Assembly: GCA_025267735.1 (NCBI GenBank)
Contig: CM046301.1
Location: 55,137,872-55,201,871 of the forward strand
DNA length: 64,000 bases
Direction of reading: 5' to 3'
DNA from: Mactra quadrangularis
Lineage: Eukaryota; Mollusca; Bivalvia; Venerida; Mactridae
The notes under the pieces are model-generated. The model was not told the origin of the DNA and did not search any database. It was given only the letters and a program-made list of their open reading frames with translations. Both the position numbers and the translations under genes were made by a program. Shown here in pieces: positions 21,345 to 33,203 of this stretch (position 1 is the stretch's first letter; every line of letters starts with the position of its first letter).

Positions 21345-21976
21345 TAGTGCCTAAAGTTTGATCCCAATCTGACCTTCATGCAAGAATATTCATAACATTG
21401 AATATGAATGTAGTTTTAATGCTCGATACCGATATTGTAGTTTATCGTCAAAGCTCTAATGTAATTTATAGATGCGGATTAATCTTTAAAATACATTTAA
21501 GTGGGCAATGAGTGTCTATTACACCGTGGCTGAGAGAATTATGTGGTGAAATTAAACGCATAAGCATACTTCTATTTACAGTTGTTGTAAATCCTTTGCT
21601 CATTTTGAATATGTAATTTGCCAAAGTGTAGAATAGGTGTGATTCTGATTTTCGTTATGATATGTCTAGATAATTATTAGATGCAAATGTGAAAGGTCAG
21701 ATCAGGGTCAAACTTTAGGCACAATATTATACTTGTTTGAAGTGCCAAGTAGTTAACATAATTATATAAATGTGTGATTTTACTTTGAAAAATGTTAAAA
21801 GTGGTTAAATAACTTCATGTTAGTACTTTGGTCAAAGATATAAGATGAAGTCAACTAGAAGTCTTTAATTATAAATATTGTGAATATTTTTTCCGTTTTT
21901 TATCATGCAAATGCTTCTAATACAGTTGTTCTAATAACCTAAGAAAAGTTAGAACAAATCTGTTGAACAAGGAGAA

Positions 21977-22246
21977 TTATATGGAAGCTTGGAGGTGACA
22001 TGTTCAATATTTTTTTGAACTTGTTCCCACAACTTACAATAAAATTATCACCTCTCATACTTTAAATTGTGGGAACAAGTTAGAATTTTTTTTCATCTCT
22101 CGTAAGTTGCGGGAATAAGTAAGAATTTTTTTCATGTCTCGAAAGTTGTGGGAACGAGTTGAGTTAGAAATTGTTTTCTTTTCTCGTAAATTGAGGGAAC
22201 AAGTTTGAAACAATATTGAACATGTCATCTCCAAGCTTCCATATAA
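21977..22246. mobile_element. 270-bp foldback element with repeated GGGAACAAGTT units
   Basis: Inverted arms TTATATGGAAGCTTGGAG and the complement, extending through GACATGTTCAATATT. Between the arms the block TTGTGGGAACAAGTTAGAA recurs about every 50-60 bp with drift. Probably a MITE; no clear target duplication. Confidence 0.75.
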
Positions 22247-22340
22247 CTGGATGTTTTTTCTGTTGAACTAAGTTAAAATTTGTTTTGTATTTCAGTTGGC
22301 CAGACTGTATTTTTATTGTCTATCATTTTAATACTTTTAG

Positions 22341-22346
22341 AATAAA
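22341..22346 (+). terminator. Candidate polyadenylation signal AATAAA
   Basis: AATAAA followed within about 15 bases by a GT-rich stretch (TTGTTCAGTGGTTA). It is the first hexamer after the stop that lies outside an obvious transposon copy and has a G/T-rich downstream element. It would imply a 3' UTR of about 1.5 kb containing two MITEs (20968-21344 and 21977-22246). Earlier AATAAA-like hexamers around 21198 and 21245 lie in the first of those MITEs, so the true site is uncertain. Confidence 0.3.
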
Positions 22347-22393
22347 GCTACCTCAGTTGTTCAGTGGTTAAAGGTTGCTTTCTTATATATTTA

Positions 22394-23690
22394 CAGTGCC
22401 CACCAAAAGTTTTAAGACAAAGGATATTTACTAAAATTCTTAAAGCCCCATTATCAAAAGCAACATTGTTTTTGGCTGCAGAGAAAATAGACATTTATCT
22501 ATTACAAACATCTCCTATAAACAAGATTTTTTAGTTAAATGCAAAAATTGGTTAAATTTATGTTACTTATTGTATTTCAAAAAAAAGTAGATCAAAACTG
22601 AAAGTAGAATTTGGTTGTCAATACTTGAAACAGTAGTTTTGATCACAGTATGTTTAAGATGGAGTCTTGTTTTAGAAAATAACTGATCCAAATGACATAA
22701 TTATGCTCTAAAACTATTAACAGGTATATTGAACATAAGTGTGTAGAGGAATATAGTGTGCCCTTATAAAAGTACCCCACTTTGTAAAAAAATGGACACT
22801 TTATCAAATTCAAATTTAGAAAGCAGAATGGTTTTTACAGTTCATAGTGTTTCTAATACAGTTATATTTTGATAACTTCATGGTTGTAATACAGTTTTCA
22901 AGTCTATTGTTTTTTTGTGTAATTTTCAATTATTGTTTCCTATAATCATTATTTTTTATACATTTGGTACATCATGTGATAAAATGAAAACAAATGTCAT
23001 GTTTACATCACATTTATAAGATTCAACACACAACATTTCAAAGCCTCTTAAACAATGATCTATGTAATTTTGTTCATAACATAGTCTTTAAATCATTAAT
23101 CACTGTAGTCTTAACTAGGGCTGCAATGATTCGATTCAATACATGGAAAATCGATTGTGAGGGCAAAGATTCCATTTTGATTTCGGACCCGCGATTTCAG
23201 ATTTGATACCGCCCTTTTAAACGTGTCTATAAAAGTTATGAGGATTAAACCCAAGGCCCCCTAATAGACATATTTCACTTTATGACATTTCTTATAAGTA
23301 CATGTATCAGTCATGATTTTAAGTTATGTGTCTCGGAAACTCTGTTCAAAAGTTATCTTTACATAGTATTTAAATTTCAGAAACAATTTTGTTATGAATA
23401 AAAAGTTAGTTTCAAGTTAAAATGAATGTATTGATGTACATTTGGAATAAACTACTCTATTTAATGAATCGAATCGAAAAATTCAAATGGAAAGAAAATA
23501 AATCAAATTGACTTTCCAGTGAATCCTGGCAGCCCTAGTCTTAACCATACATTTAAATAGAACCAAAACAAAACATTATGCAAAACTTAAATGCATTTCA
23601 AAAAACAGTTATCAACTTTTTGATGAAATGCTATTCATAATAGGCTTACAGAATGAAATGTCTCCAAAGTTTTAATGGGCATGGTGTGTA
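22394..23690. mobile_element. Long T1-family Tc1/mariner-type element with nested hAT MITE
   Basis: Left end CAGTGCCCACCAAAAGTTTT after TA (22392-22393); the right end near 23665-23690 is worn (TCTCCAAAGTTTTAATGGGC, then ATGGTGTGTA). Contains the hAT-type MITE 23116-23537. No transposase frame remains. Confidence 0.6.
23116..23537. mobile_element. 422-bp hAT-type MITE with perfect 8-bp TSD
   Basis: Ends TAGGGCTGCAATGATTCG and the complement of GCAGCCCTA; flanked by GTCTTAAC at 23108-23115 and 23538-23545. The 8-bp duplication and TAGGGCTGC ends fit hAT. Confidence 0.88.
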
Positions 23691-24144
23691 TTTGTTTATT
23701 ACTACTAGTGAGTTATTAGTTTGAGCCCAGCTGTGGTGTAGCCGTTAAGCTATGGTTTGTTACGTTGCCACACTTTTATGTGTATCATGTTTTTGGTTCA
23801 CAACACCAACTTTAGTACTCTGGATATAGTTTATAACAACACAGTTTTACACCAGATTGTATATGATATTTCATAATGGTGATCGTTATTGTTTACAAAC
23901 ATACTTTATAAAGTTATTAATGCAGTACTATAATAAAGTGTAGTCAAGATTTAAAGTGATGTTCTTAACTTAAATGTTCAAGCTGCTAACAGCACTCAAA
24001 CAACTTGATATTTATTTATCATTAACTGCATGTTTCAACTATGACACCCAAAAGCTAACTGTCTTCATAGTGCAAATATTCATTTAGTAAATTGATCATA
24101 ATTATGAAAGAAGTGCATTCGGTCAATCTGTAGCATGTGACTCT

Positions 24145-24450
24145 TTGGCGTAGCTTCCTATAGGCACATGAGGCACGTGCCTACACATTTTTTTGAAAAT
24201 TTGAAAAAAATAAAAAGGCTAAAAATGCCAAAAATGCAATAAAAATCTTTGTATGACTGAACTACTAGACTGACTTAGTGTTGGGGATTTCTTTTTACAT
24301 ATAACAGGTAAAAATGCTAACAAATGACCTGAAATACTCTAGAATGCAGCTACTGAGATGTAGAATTTAAAAACAAATTTGGGGGAGCATGCCCCCGGAC
24401 CCCCTAGGTTACCTGTGCCTACACATTTATTTTGGGCAAGCTACTCCCCT
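24145..24450. repeat. Probable MITE, GTAGCTTCC/GTAGCTTGCC ends
   Basis: Left GCGTAGCTTCCTATAGGCAC; right GGGCAAGCTACTCCCC. Both sides also carry GTGCCTACACAT as a direct repeat. Borders approximate. Confidence 0.45.
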
Positions 24451-24572
24451 GTGATTTATCATTGTGACACGGTAATGCAAGTTACGGCATACAGCTACTA
24501 ACCATGGTCCTACATGTGACAATAGTTTTCATGGATTGGTAGTCTGGAACTTGACAAATTAGAAACACATAC

Positions 24573-25072
24573 CATAGGTGGATCCAGCGGGGGGGGGGGG
24601 GGGGGTCTGGACCCTCCTAGAATTTTGAAAATGTATCTGTTCATAAGGGTGTATTTCCTGACTAAGTCATTTTTAAGTAGCATGAAGCAATTTTTGCTCG
24701 GTGCTCAAACTTTTATAATTAATATGTTGCACTTTTTCTGAAAAATGTGTATAATGTGGTTGTGGTTAGAAAGTTCGGACCCCCCCCCCCTAGAAAATTT
24801 CGGACCACCCCTAGAAAAAAATCCTGGGACCGCCCCAGCATACACTTAACAAAACTTCTAAGTACCACAATTCCTATGTAGTAGGAAATTTTTATATTTC
24901 ATCATTTATGTCTGATCAATAATAAAAATTTATATAGGATCATACTGTCATCTGCTTGCTTCATACTACTTAAAAATGGCTTACAGTTAAAAATACACTC
25001 ATGGACAGATACGTTTTGGAAATTTCAGGGGGGGGTCCAGACCTCCCTGGCCCTCCGCTGGATCTGCCTATG
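24573..25072. mobile_element. 500-bp MITE with G-run next to the end (T4 family)
   Basis: Inverted ends CATAGGTGGATCCAGCGG and the complement of CCGCTGGATCTGCCTATG. The left arm runs into an uninterrupted G tract (24589-24605); C tracts occur near 24780. A relative is at 27684-28007. Confidence 0.75.
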
Positions 25073-25795
25073 ACCAGTTCTCACCAACACTTCAACAAAG
25101 GCAGAAACTTTTCCATATATCCTACTAATGGAGGAAATTGACATTATTGTCAAATTTTCAAGAAAAGATGCAGCTGTATTACAGAGTTACTGCCACACTA
25201 CATTGGTGGAGTAAAAAATTGCTGAGATAAATATAAAAAAATGTAATTTAAAGAAATGAATGTATTTGTTTTAAGTTCACTGACAATTAAGTGAATTTAT
25301 GCATTACATTTGTATATAGAGGACCAATGCACAATTGTTATTGAAATTTACCTTAGTCTAAAATCTGTGTCTTTTTTTCTCGCACACTTCCAGAAGTCCC
25401 CAAAACGAGGCCGTCGGGATCCAACCACCAAAATACTATTGGCCACAGACCACATGGTATAACAAAAAAACATGACTTTGATGGGTAATTTAAAATGATA
25501 AATGTTGCAGTGAGTTATCTCAGAAAATTGTTGTGAACTATTTTCACAATAGTCTTGTTTTGTGGTATGATTTGTCAATGAAATGTGTACAGTTTGGTAC
25601 ATGTTGACATTATATTCCTCAGTGTTTGATACAAACTAGTCAAAACAATACATATATGTCACGTCAACATTGACCCTTTATTTTTTAATGTATCACTCGA
25701 TTTTTTGTTGCCTGGGAAAATTAGAATGTGTACAACTAAGATGATAAAAGATTGTTTTTCATTCATCTGACATTTGATGTTGTGAAGTGTAGATA

Positions 25796-26174
25796 CAGAA
25801 CCCACCAAAAGTTTGCTGGGAGACAAAGGAGATTTAATGGAAAAAAAGTTATGTTGATTGTTATGGTAGAACCACTGTTTGCAATATATTTAATATAGTT
25901 GATGATTAAATGAAAACAAAATTCTTGAATGCATCACATTTATAAGATTCAGCATCTGACATATCAAAGTTCCAAAACCAAATTCAATATATTTGTTTCA
26001 ATGACATAGATTTTAAGCCACTCAGGTCGTCTCAGCTACAAATAGTACCCTAACCAAAAACATAAGCAAAATTAAAAAGCATTTTCAAAAAAAAAAACGG
26101 TAATCAAACTTTTGAAAAAACCTATGTAGTAGGCTTACAAAGTGAAAATGTCTCCAAACTTTTGGTGGGTACTG
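25796..26174. mobile_element. T1-family Tc1/mariner-type MITE, complete
   Basis: Ends CAGAACCCACCAAAAGTTTG and the complement of AACTTTTGGTGGGTACTG; TA at 25794-25795 and 26175-26176; 379 bp. Confidence 0.85.
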
Positions 26175-26176
26175 TA

Positions 26177-26873
26177 GTGCTTAGTATTTGGTTGATGTAA
26201 AAGTCACAATACTTAGCTGTTCACCTTATGGGGAAAAGGATAATGTAAGCAGCCATATAGCTCAAGTCAGAAAAGCAATGGGATTGTAAGAGAGAAGTTC
26301 CAGAGTGCAAGTCCTGTTTAGGCTGCATATTTTCTCACCCTATAAAACACATTTATGTATTGGGGTATTTTTAATTGTTACACAGAACATGACCATGTTT
26401 AAACAGCTTACTTATTTATTCCTCTTCATCCACTTTAAGCATAGTGCCCTCCTTACTAGCTACCATGTGGCTATGTCTTGTGCCTTGTGTTTTGTCTGTT
26501 CCAAGATGAATGGGTCTGTTTCAACTTGGCATTATTGTTGTTTTAACAAAATTCTCCCTTTTTCAAAACTAGACATCATCCTTGCTTTGTTTATTATTGT
26601 CTAAATATTGCTAGGCAGTTATACAGTCTTCATGTTTAAATCTTCTTTTAACCTTTGGTTCTGTCCATCCTCATATTTGTTCTACGTAAATGTACGTGTA
26701 AAGTGTAGTCTATGATAAAAGTTTAGTGCCAAACTATTCTAAATCCTTCTTTATTTACATGTATTTAGACCAGATAGACTGTTTCTGTGCTGACTCATCA
26801 ATGTGCTAAGAGAGTGGCTTGTCTCCCAGGTAGTTATAATTTAACTTTTAACCCAAGTGTTGATGAATACATT
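26177..26873. other. Intergenic, nothing recognised
   Basis: AT-rich sequence with an open frame of 99 codons (26305-26604) that is low-complexity hydrophobic and has no supporting splice or start context. Treated as chance. Confidence 0.5.
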
Positions 26874-26877
26874 TTAA

Positions 26878-27255
26878 AGGTACTAGTTCACAGATTTGGT
26901 TTATTTTTTTCTATTATTTCAAAGTACTGTTCAGTGTATTTAATTGTGTCAAAAAAAATAAATTAATTCTTAATATTTTAAGATAAGACAAACTGACCTA
27001 TATGTTGCAGGAAATATACAATAAAAGTCACAAAAAAGCACTAAAAAGGTCTATACCGTGCTTTCATCATCATCATCATCATCCGGTTTATTAGAGGTTA
27101 GATATTTACTACATGAAACACCATCATTTGTAGTCATATGTCAATTAGCACTTTAATTGTCATTATCATAACACTACTTTCTTGCTTCCAGAAATATTTC
27201 CATACATTTTTTATAGTTTTAGATAAAGTTGACTTAAGTCTGTGAATGAGTACCT
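26878..27255. mobile_element. TTAA-type (piggyBac-like) MITE, copy 1
   Basis: Ends AGGTACTAGTTCACAGATTT and the complement of TGTGAATGAGTACCT; TTAA on both sides (26874-26877, 27256-27259). A short CATCAT run at 27065-27081 lies inside. Related copies: 34890-35226 (reversed) and 55035-55386. Confidence 0.85.
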
Positions 27256-27683
27256 TTAAAATATGCCAAACTATGGACCTTTCCATCACTTTACCAATTA
27301 GCATAGTTAACTGTTTACTGTTAATTTTGCCCCATGCAAAATGTTTATAACTTAGCCATGTCTGTGAGCAATTATATTGGTGACATTTAAAACAAGAGAT
27401 CACTCATGAATCATAGTTAGAAAAATACCCTTCCTTCATATGAAGGACCTATCTGTCATATTATGACTGGGCACCTATTCTGATCACAATAGAAAGGTTT
27501 GTCTTGCAAATTTTGACACTTTTATGTATTTAGTTTATAGTATAGATATTTCAAAATGCATATTGATTATTGATAGGAAAAAGTTATATCAACAATACAT
27601 GGATATTGACGGAATTGATGACTTCATTATGCTGTAGTTTTTTCTGTCAAGCTCCTGTGATAGCACTAGAACTTAAGAAATCC

Positions 27684-28007
27684 CATAGGTGCATATTGAG
27701 CCGGGGGGGGGGGGGGGTCAGGGGTCCCCCCCTGAAATTTCCAAAATGAACCCCTCCATTAATGTATTTTTCTTTACTGTAAGCCAATTTTAAGTTGCAT
27801 GAAGCAATTTTTCGCAGACCTGCTATTGTGTTCAACATGAATCAAATGGTTATGTAGTTATTATTATTGCCATGTTGCATAACTCTGCAATTTGCAATTT
27901 GTGTATTATGTGGTTTGATATTCTAGGACCCCTCCAAGTTTGGACCCCCCTCCCAATGAAAAGTTTGGACCCCCCTCTCCCTTGAAAAAATCCTGGATCC
28001 ACCCATG
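27684..28007. mobile_element. T4-family MITE, second copy with G-run
   Basis: CATAGGTGCATATTGAGC then a G tract (27702-27717); right end CCTGGATCCACCCATG. Same architecture as 24573-25072 and about 180 bp shorter. Confidence 0.65.
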
Positions 28008-28793
28008 ATCCCTACTCTGAGAATTGTGTAATTCATGGAATTATTGACAGTTTAATAATCTTATTTTAGGCAATTCAGAAATTTAAGAACCTGAATAATC
28101 AAAACTTATAATGTTTCACCCCAATGATGCTTTATGTAACTCCCCATTTTATAACTTTAAAATTTGTTAAATCCATTTTGTTTGGTATTTTTTTGTTATT
28201 TTAATATTTGGTCAATAAATTGTTTTTGAATTTGTTCATGCTTTGTTCTTACTTATTTGTCACCAAACTAGACCTAATAATAGTGACAAGTTGGATTTAA
28301 ATATTTACTTGTCCACAGACATAAATGTACGAGTTGGACAAATATGCGAAGAAATTCCTCATCCCTGGGTAAAGGCTATGCAAATTAACCTGAGACAGAT
28401 AAATACATTAAACGATTCAGTAATTACCCTTTTTCCAACTAATTAAAGTATGCAAATGATATTTGACTATATTTTTGACTCAGGTCAATTTTCACAATTT
28501 TTCTTTACTCAAAGTACAGAAATTGTATTCTGTGCAGTTATGGAGTTATTTCCCATTGATTGTTGTTTATAACCAACACAATATATGGATTTCTTGTTAT
28601 GAATTATTACTAAAATCAGTGGAAAGAAAGGAAGGACCTGTAAAATTAACTGTCTTGGCTAATGCAAAATCTGGTTATTTCTGAAATTTTGAAGTTCTGA
28701 ATGCTTACATTGAGAGGTAAAACGTTCCTATACTGTGACCATTGCACTCTTATGGCCATTGATTGTGATGGTGTACTGATAGTTTTATTATAT
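28008..28793. other. Intergenic, nothing recognised
   Basis: AT-rich, no repeat border and no coding pattern that I would defend. Confidence 0.5.
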
Positions 28794-29215
28794 ATAATTA
28801 TCATTATTATTATGATACTTATTATAATACTTACTATGATACTTATTTTGATACTTATTATGAGACTTATTTTGATACTTCTTTTGATACTTATTATGAT
28901 ACTTATTATGATGCCTATTATAATACTTATTATAATGCTTATTATGATACTTATTTTGATACTTATTATGAGACTTATTATGATACTTATAATAATACTT
29001 ATTATGATACTTATTTTGATACTTATTATGAGACTTATTATGATACTTATAATAATACTTATTATGATACTTATTTTGATACTTATTATGAGACTTATTA
29101 TGATACTTATAATAATACTTATTATGATACTTATTAAGATACTTATTGGTATTGTTATTATCATTGTTGTTATTATAATCATTATCATCATCATCATCAT
29201 TATTATTATTATAAT
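28794..29215 (+). repeat. 12-bp satellite in 60-bp higher-order units
   Basis: Monomer GATACTTATTAT with variants (GATACTTATTTT, GAGACTTATTAT, AATACTTATTAT, GATACTTATAAT). From about 28946 the five variants recur in fixed order every 60 bp, with two consecutive identical units. The ends decay into ATT/ATC trinucleotides. All long ORFs here are artefacts of the period. Confidence 0.95.
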
Positions 29216-29239
29216 GCCAACAATCATGAAGTTTTTGTA

Positions 29240-29375
29240 ACAATACCCTGACCTGACCCCATTGTGTTATTGTCCAGGGCAAGTGACTTCCTTAATGGTG
29301 TAGTACTGGGAGACCAGGAAGTGGTCTCTAGAGTGCCTTTTGTTATAGATAAAAAATAATTGTTAGAACTTGTTT
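29240..29375 (+). repeat. Degraded SINE-like 3' fragment
   Basis: Shares GGGAGACCAGGAAGTGG and CTCTAGAGTG with 8245-8345; the head is missing. Confidence 0.4.
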
Positions 29376-29791
29376 CACTAAGGGGCAAACAGTAACTTGA
29401 TAACAAAAAGCATCTAAATACTGAGTAGAGTGGTTCTAAATATCTAATGGATGACTAAGATATAAAATATTTCTGTCAGACAGTCTAATATACAGGGATA
29501 ATGTCCACTCTTTGATTTATTTTTAATTTGATGAAATATTTTATTAATATTGTCTCTAGGTAAAATTGTCCTAGTTTATGACTATGCTCCTTTCACAACC
29601 AGGGTGAAATTAAAGAACATGGGTTAAGTTTTTCTTACGACTTAAAACGGTCCTAGAGCCTTTGATAATACAGGACGTTGCAGGCTAGCATATTTTAAAC
29701 ATCTTTCGATACTATAACAATACAATGTAGAAGGTTTAGCAACGAAGATCTGTTGTAAGACCAAAGGCTATACAAACCACTGATATTGATA

Positions 29792-30026
29792 AACCGCGGC
29801 CGTGGCGTAGTGGTTAGCATGTCTGACTTCGAATCCGGAGATCGCGGGTTCGAACCCGGTCGAGGTAGGTCATACCCTATACATGAGGATTCGGCCTCGT
29901 GGTAGGGTAAGTGAGTACTGGTGATAGAAAAGTATCCAGGAAACCTTTAATAGGAAGAGCTGGCTGTCGTATATATAACCTAAACATGTGTTGGATACGA
30001 CGTTAAAAACAAAAACAAAACAAAAA
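29792..30026 (+). mobile_element. SINE family B, full-length, with 13-bp TSD
   Basis: Head GCCGTGGCGTAGTGGTTAGC and box B GGGTTCGAACCC, central block GTGAGTACTGGTGATAG..TCCAGGAAA, tail GACGTTAAAAACAAAAAC. Target duplication ACTGATATTGATA at 29779-29791 and 30027-30039. Less worn than the copy at 13.7 kb, hence probably younger. Confidence 0.93.
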
Positions 30027-30039
30027 ACTGATATTGATA

Positions 30040-31340
30040 CAGTAAACTTCTCCAATTAGAACCATGCATCAACTGACCCGTTAACTTGGCTTACATAGTA
30101 TACTAACGATTTAAAACAATTGTGAAACTAGTTCTTACAGCTTCATTTACCCCCAATACGGAGCTAGAAGAGTAAAGCTTTTCCTGAAAGAACTACAAGG
30201 AAACCTTCGCGGAGCTTGCTATTACCACTTCAACTTGGTGACCACTTAGCCACGCCCATTTATTGCTATAACAATATATGTAGTCGCACCATCTTCAACT
30301 CAATAACTAAATAAAATGACGTAATTTATCTGTTAACAGTGGTGACATTTTTTATTCCCAATGTCATGTATGTTTGAACTACCCTGACATACAAATAATC
30401 TTCTCATTTATTTCAGCATAGGAAAATAATCGACACAGAAAATAATGATGCATTTAATTCAATTTTGTGGTGATAGGGCTTAATGCAGAAAACACTGATA
30501 GATGGTGATTAATATCAAAGTCTGTTACGTTTGTAAGATAAATCGTATCAATTTCACATGGAAAAAACTGTGACAAAATCTAATATAGCTAATAAATACA
30601 TAGTAAAGTTCATTGAATTCTAAGCCCTGTAATTATTTCATAAATCCATTGTTAAAAAAGGGGAAGTTTTTGATCCAACATTTTCAAAGAGAAAATTTGT
30701 TGCTAGAGTAGTTGATCGTGACAAATGCGTACATTCTTTAAATATGTGAACTATAATCACATCTTGAGCAACTCGTAGCAACATTAAAGACTGGCGTAAT
30801 AAACACCATGTTTTAATTTGATTAATAAGTTTAAACATAGTAGTATTATACATGCCGAAGATACCTGCTAAGCTCGGTTGTAGATATCATGTCTTAATAA
30901 ACTATGGATGAATCTTCTACATTGAATTCTCTTAGCTTAAACAGTTGGCTGTAAATCTTGTTGGACACAGGAAAATTAAGTAGACAAAATTAAATCAAGG
31001 ATTTATGCTGGGATTGTTCAGATCTTTGAAAAATTGAAGGAAATCGAGATTTATTGTACTAATTTGAAATAAATCACGTTTTCCTCTACGTAGGCTTACA
31101 TTCATCAGGTATGCATTGTTTGCCTCGGACGTTTGTTATAAATATCTTTGCTTTCTTTAAGGCAATTTATGATATATGTTTTTGTCTAATATTTATACAA
31201 GGTGAACAGGAGCAAGTTTTAGGACACTTTGTACTTGGAAGAAAACATATAAATGTATATACACATCAGTTGTGAGAATGGTGTGAGATTTTTAACTTTA
31301 AAGATGTACTACGTGCTAAAGCCAATTTTAGGTCAGAAAG
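30040..31340. other. Intergenic, nothing recognised
   Basis: 1.3 kb of AT-rich sequence. No element border, RNA or exon seen. Confidence 0.5.
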
Positions 31341-31548
31341 CAATGAGACCTGCCCAGTCAGTAGCGCATCTGACTTTAGAGGTAGAGGCCGTTGGTTCGG
31401 TTCCTGGTGGGACCTACATACATTCACTGTACTTGGGAATGAAATATTTTCTACGGTCATGTATCCTCCTTACTCTGCATCAAGAGGGACATATCTCAGC
31501 CACCGACATGGCGTGTGCTTGGTACAATATTGGGTTGAAACCTTAGAA
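31341..31548 (+). mobile_element. SINE-like element, family E
   Basis: tRNA-like head: CAGTCAGTAGCGCATCTGAC then box B GTTGGTTCGGTTCC. The body is unlike A-D; it ends GTACAATATTGGGTTGAAACC. Followed within 7 bp by the target duplication of the next SINE. Only one copy in the window, so the borders are inferred. Confidence 0.55.
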
Positions 31549-31569
31549 CCAGAGATCATGGCCTATTCA

Positions 31570-31856
31570 ACCCGGGTCGATAGCGCAGTTGGTAGCGCGC
31601 CGGGATTTGGATACTCGTGCCCGAGGGGGTGCGGGTTCGAATCCCGCCCGGGGAGGTTATACCCTTCCATGAAAATTTGACAATAATGTCGATTTTCCTC
31701 CATTGATTAGATAATATGGAGAAGTTTCCGGCCTTATGATAGGGTAGGTGAGTACTGGTTATAGACAATGGTCCAGGAAAGCTAGATTAGGTGCGCTGGA
31801 CGCCGTGAAATGACCTAAATTGTGTTGACACGCCGTTAACTCCAACAAATAAATAA
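31570..31856 (+). mobile_element. SINE family A, full-length, with 15-bp TSD
   Basis: Box A TAGCGCAGTTGGTAGC, box B GGTTCGAATCC, tail AACAAATAAATAA. Perfect target duplication ATCATGGCCTATTCA at 31555-31569 and 31857-31871. The best-preserved promoter boxes of the family. Confidence 0.94.
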
Positions 31857-31871
31857 ATCATGGCCTATTCA

Positions 31872-32800
31872 GGGATCGTTGATAAGATGACTCACCACCG
31901 CATTATGAATGAAAAAATGATGCAATGCAACATAAAAATACCATACATAACCTTTCATATATACTCCATGAATATAATCATTGCAATATGTAGTTCCAAG
32001 CATGGCAACGACTTAATTACTGAATGATGATTTTATTGTTACTATTATTATTACATACCACATTTGTATAGCGCTCTTTTTATATTGAAAATATGTTTTA
32101 AAAGTGCTTCACAACTACATGTACATGCATAATCAATGAATAAATGATAAAATAATATAATAATTTAAAAAATATTGAGCGTGCATAATATATTTTTATA
32201 CATGTACCTAAAATATGAAAGGTGCTTGCATGTGTATATCTGAAAAGTGAGGTGACATTTTTATTTGTCAAATTAATAATCGAAATCAAGGAGCATTTAG
32301 TACTGGAAGTGTGCACTTAGCTCAGCTCTGCTTATACCATCCTCGGTCCAGCTGACCAGTCTGTAAGCTTGTATCTAGTCCTGAAAAACATATTTCATAC
32401 ATCACGTTATTTAACTATGGAATGATTCATTTATCATGGAATTCACTTTCATTTAACTATTCATTTTGTTTAATATAATAGCATGTCGACGACTCGACGG
32501 TTTCTTCTTATGGATGGTATTATACATAGTATTTAAAATTTTGTGTCCATACGGGACATGAGCAAAATTTACATACCAGTTTTTGATCAACAAAGCAAGT
32601 GATTTTTATGCAGCACACAAACTAAATCTTGGGTTGAACTTTATATTTCTAATCATGTGCGTAGACGTTCTTGCAACTGTGATTCAATACCCATGTTTTT
32701 TATAACTGACGATAAAATGAATGTTAAACTTAGAAATCTAGAAAATGCTATATACTTCTTATAAGCGACCAATACGCCTATATGTTGAACAAAAAACACT
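31872..32800. other. Intergenic, nothing recognised
   Basis: AT-rich sequence with a short ATT-rich tract near 32040-32055. No gene or element called. Confidence 0.45.
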
Positions 32801-33112
32801 TTGTTTGTTTGTGTTTTGGATTTAACGCCGCAGCAGCACATTGTATAGGTCATATAACGGCGGTCAGTCAACCTACTCACTCCTCCTGGAAAGGCTTAAT
32901 CTCTGGATTTAGCTGTTAACCAACTACTAAGCGCATACCTTTGTCAGTGACTGACAACTGCCCTACATAATTAAAAATCATTGGTAGGAGGGAGAAAGGT
33001 CGTAGAAATATTTTCATGACTAAGCTCCACGAAAGTATGCCCCGCCCGGGAATCGAACCCAAGACCTCTCGATAAGTAGACTTGCGTGCTATCAACTTAT
33101 CTAGCCGGACGG
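32801..33112 (-). mobile_element. SINE family C, reversed copy
   Basis: Reads on the minus strand from the head CCGTCCGGCTAGATAAG to a tail with CAAACAAA. Box B complement at GGGAATCGAACCC (33048-33060). The target duplication was not clear. Confidence 0.85.
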
Positions 33113-33203
33113 CGACAACAAAAGAGACTGTGTAGTGAGTATAGTAAAATCTATGTTAAATTAAACATTGCTTATTAAAATAATACTATGTTTTAATTGT
33201 AAA

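Noticed and set aside
28646..29282. Ile/Leu- or Asn/Tyr/Lys-rich ORFs of 164-193 codons
   Set aside because: Translations of the 12-bp satellite on both strands; no coding gene expected.
29792..29870. Genuine tRNA gene (also 7554, 18845, 31570, 51353)
   Set aside because: Box A and box B are present, but the acceptor and anticodon stems do not pair well and each is joined to a SINE body with target duplications.
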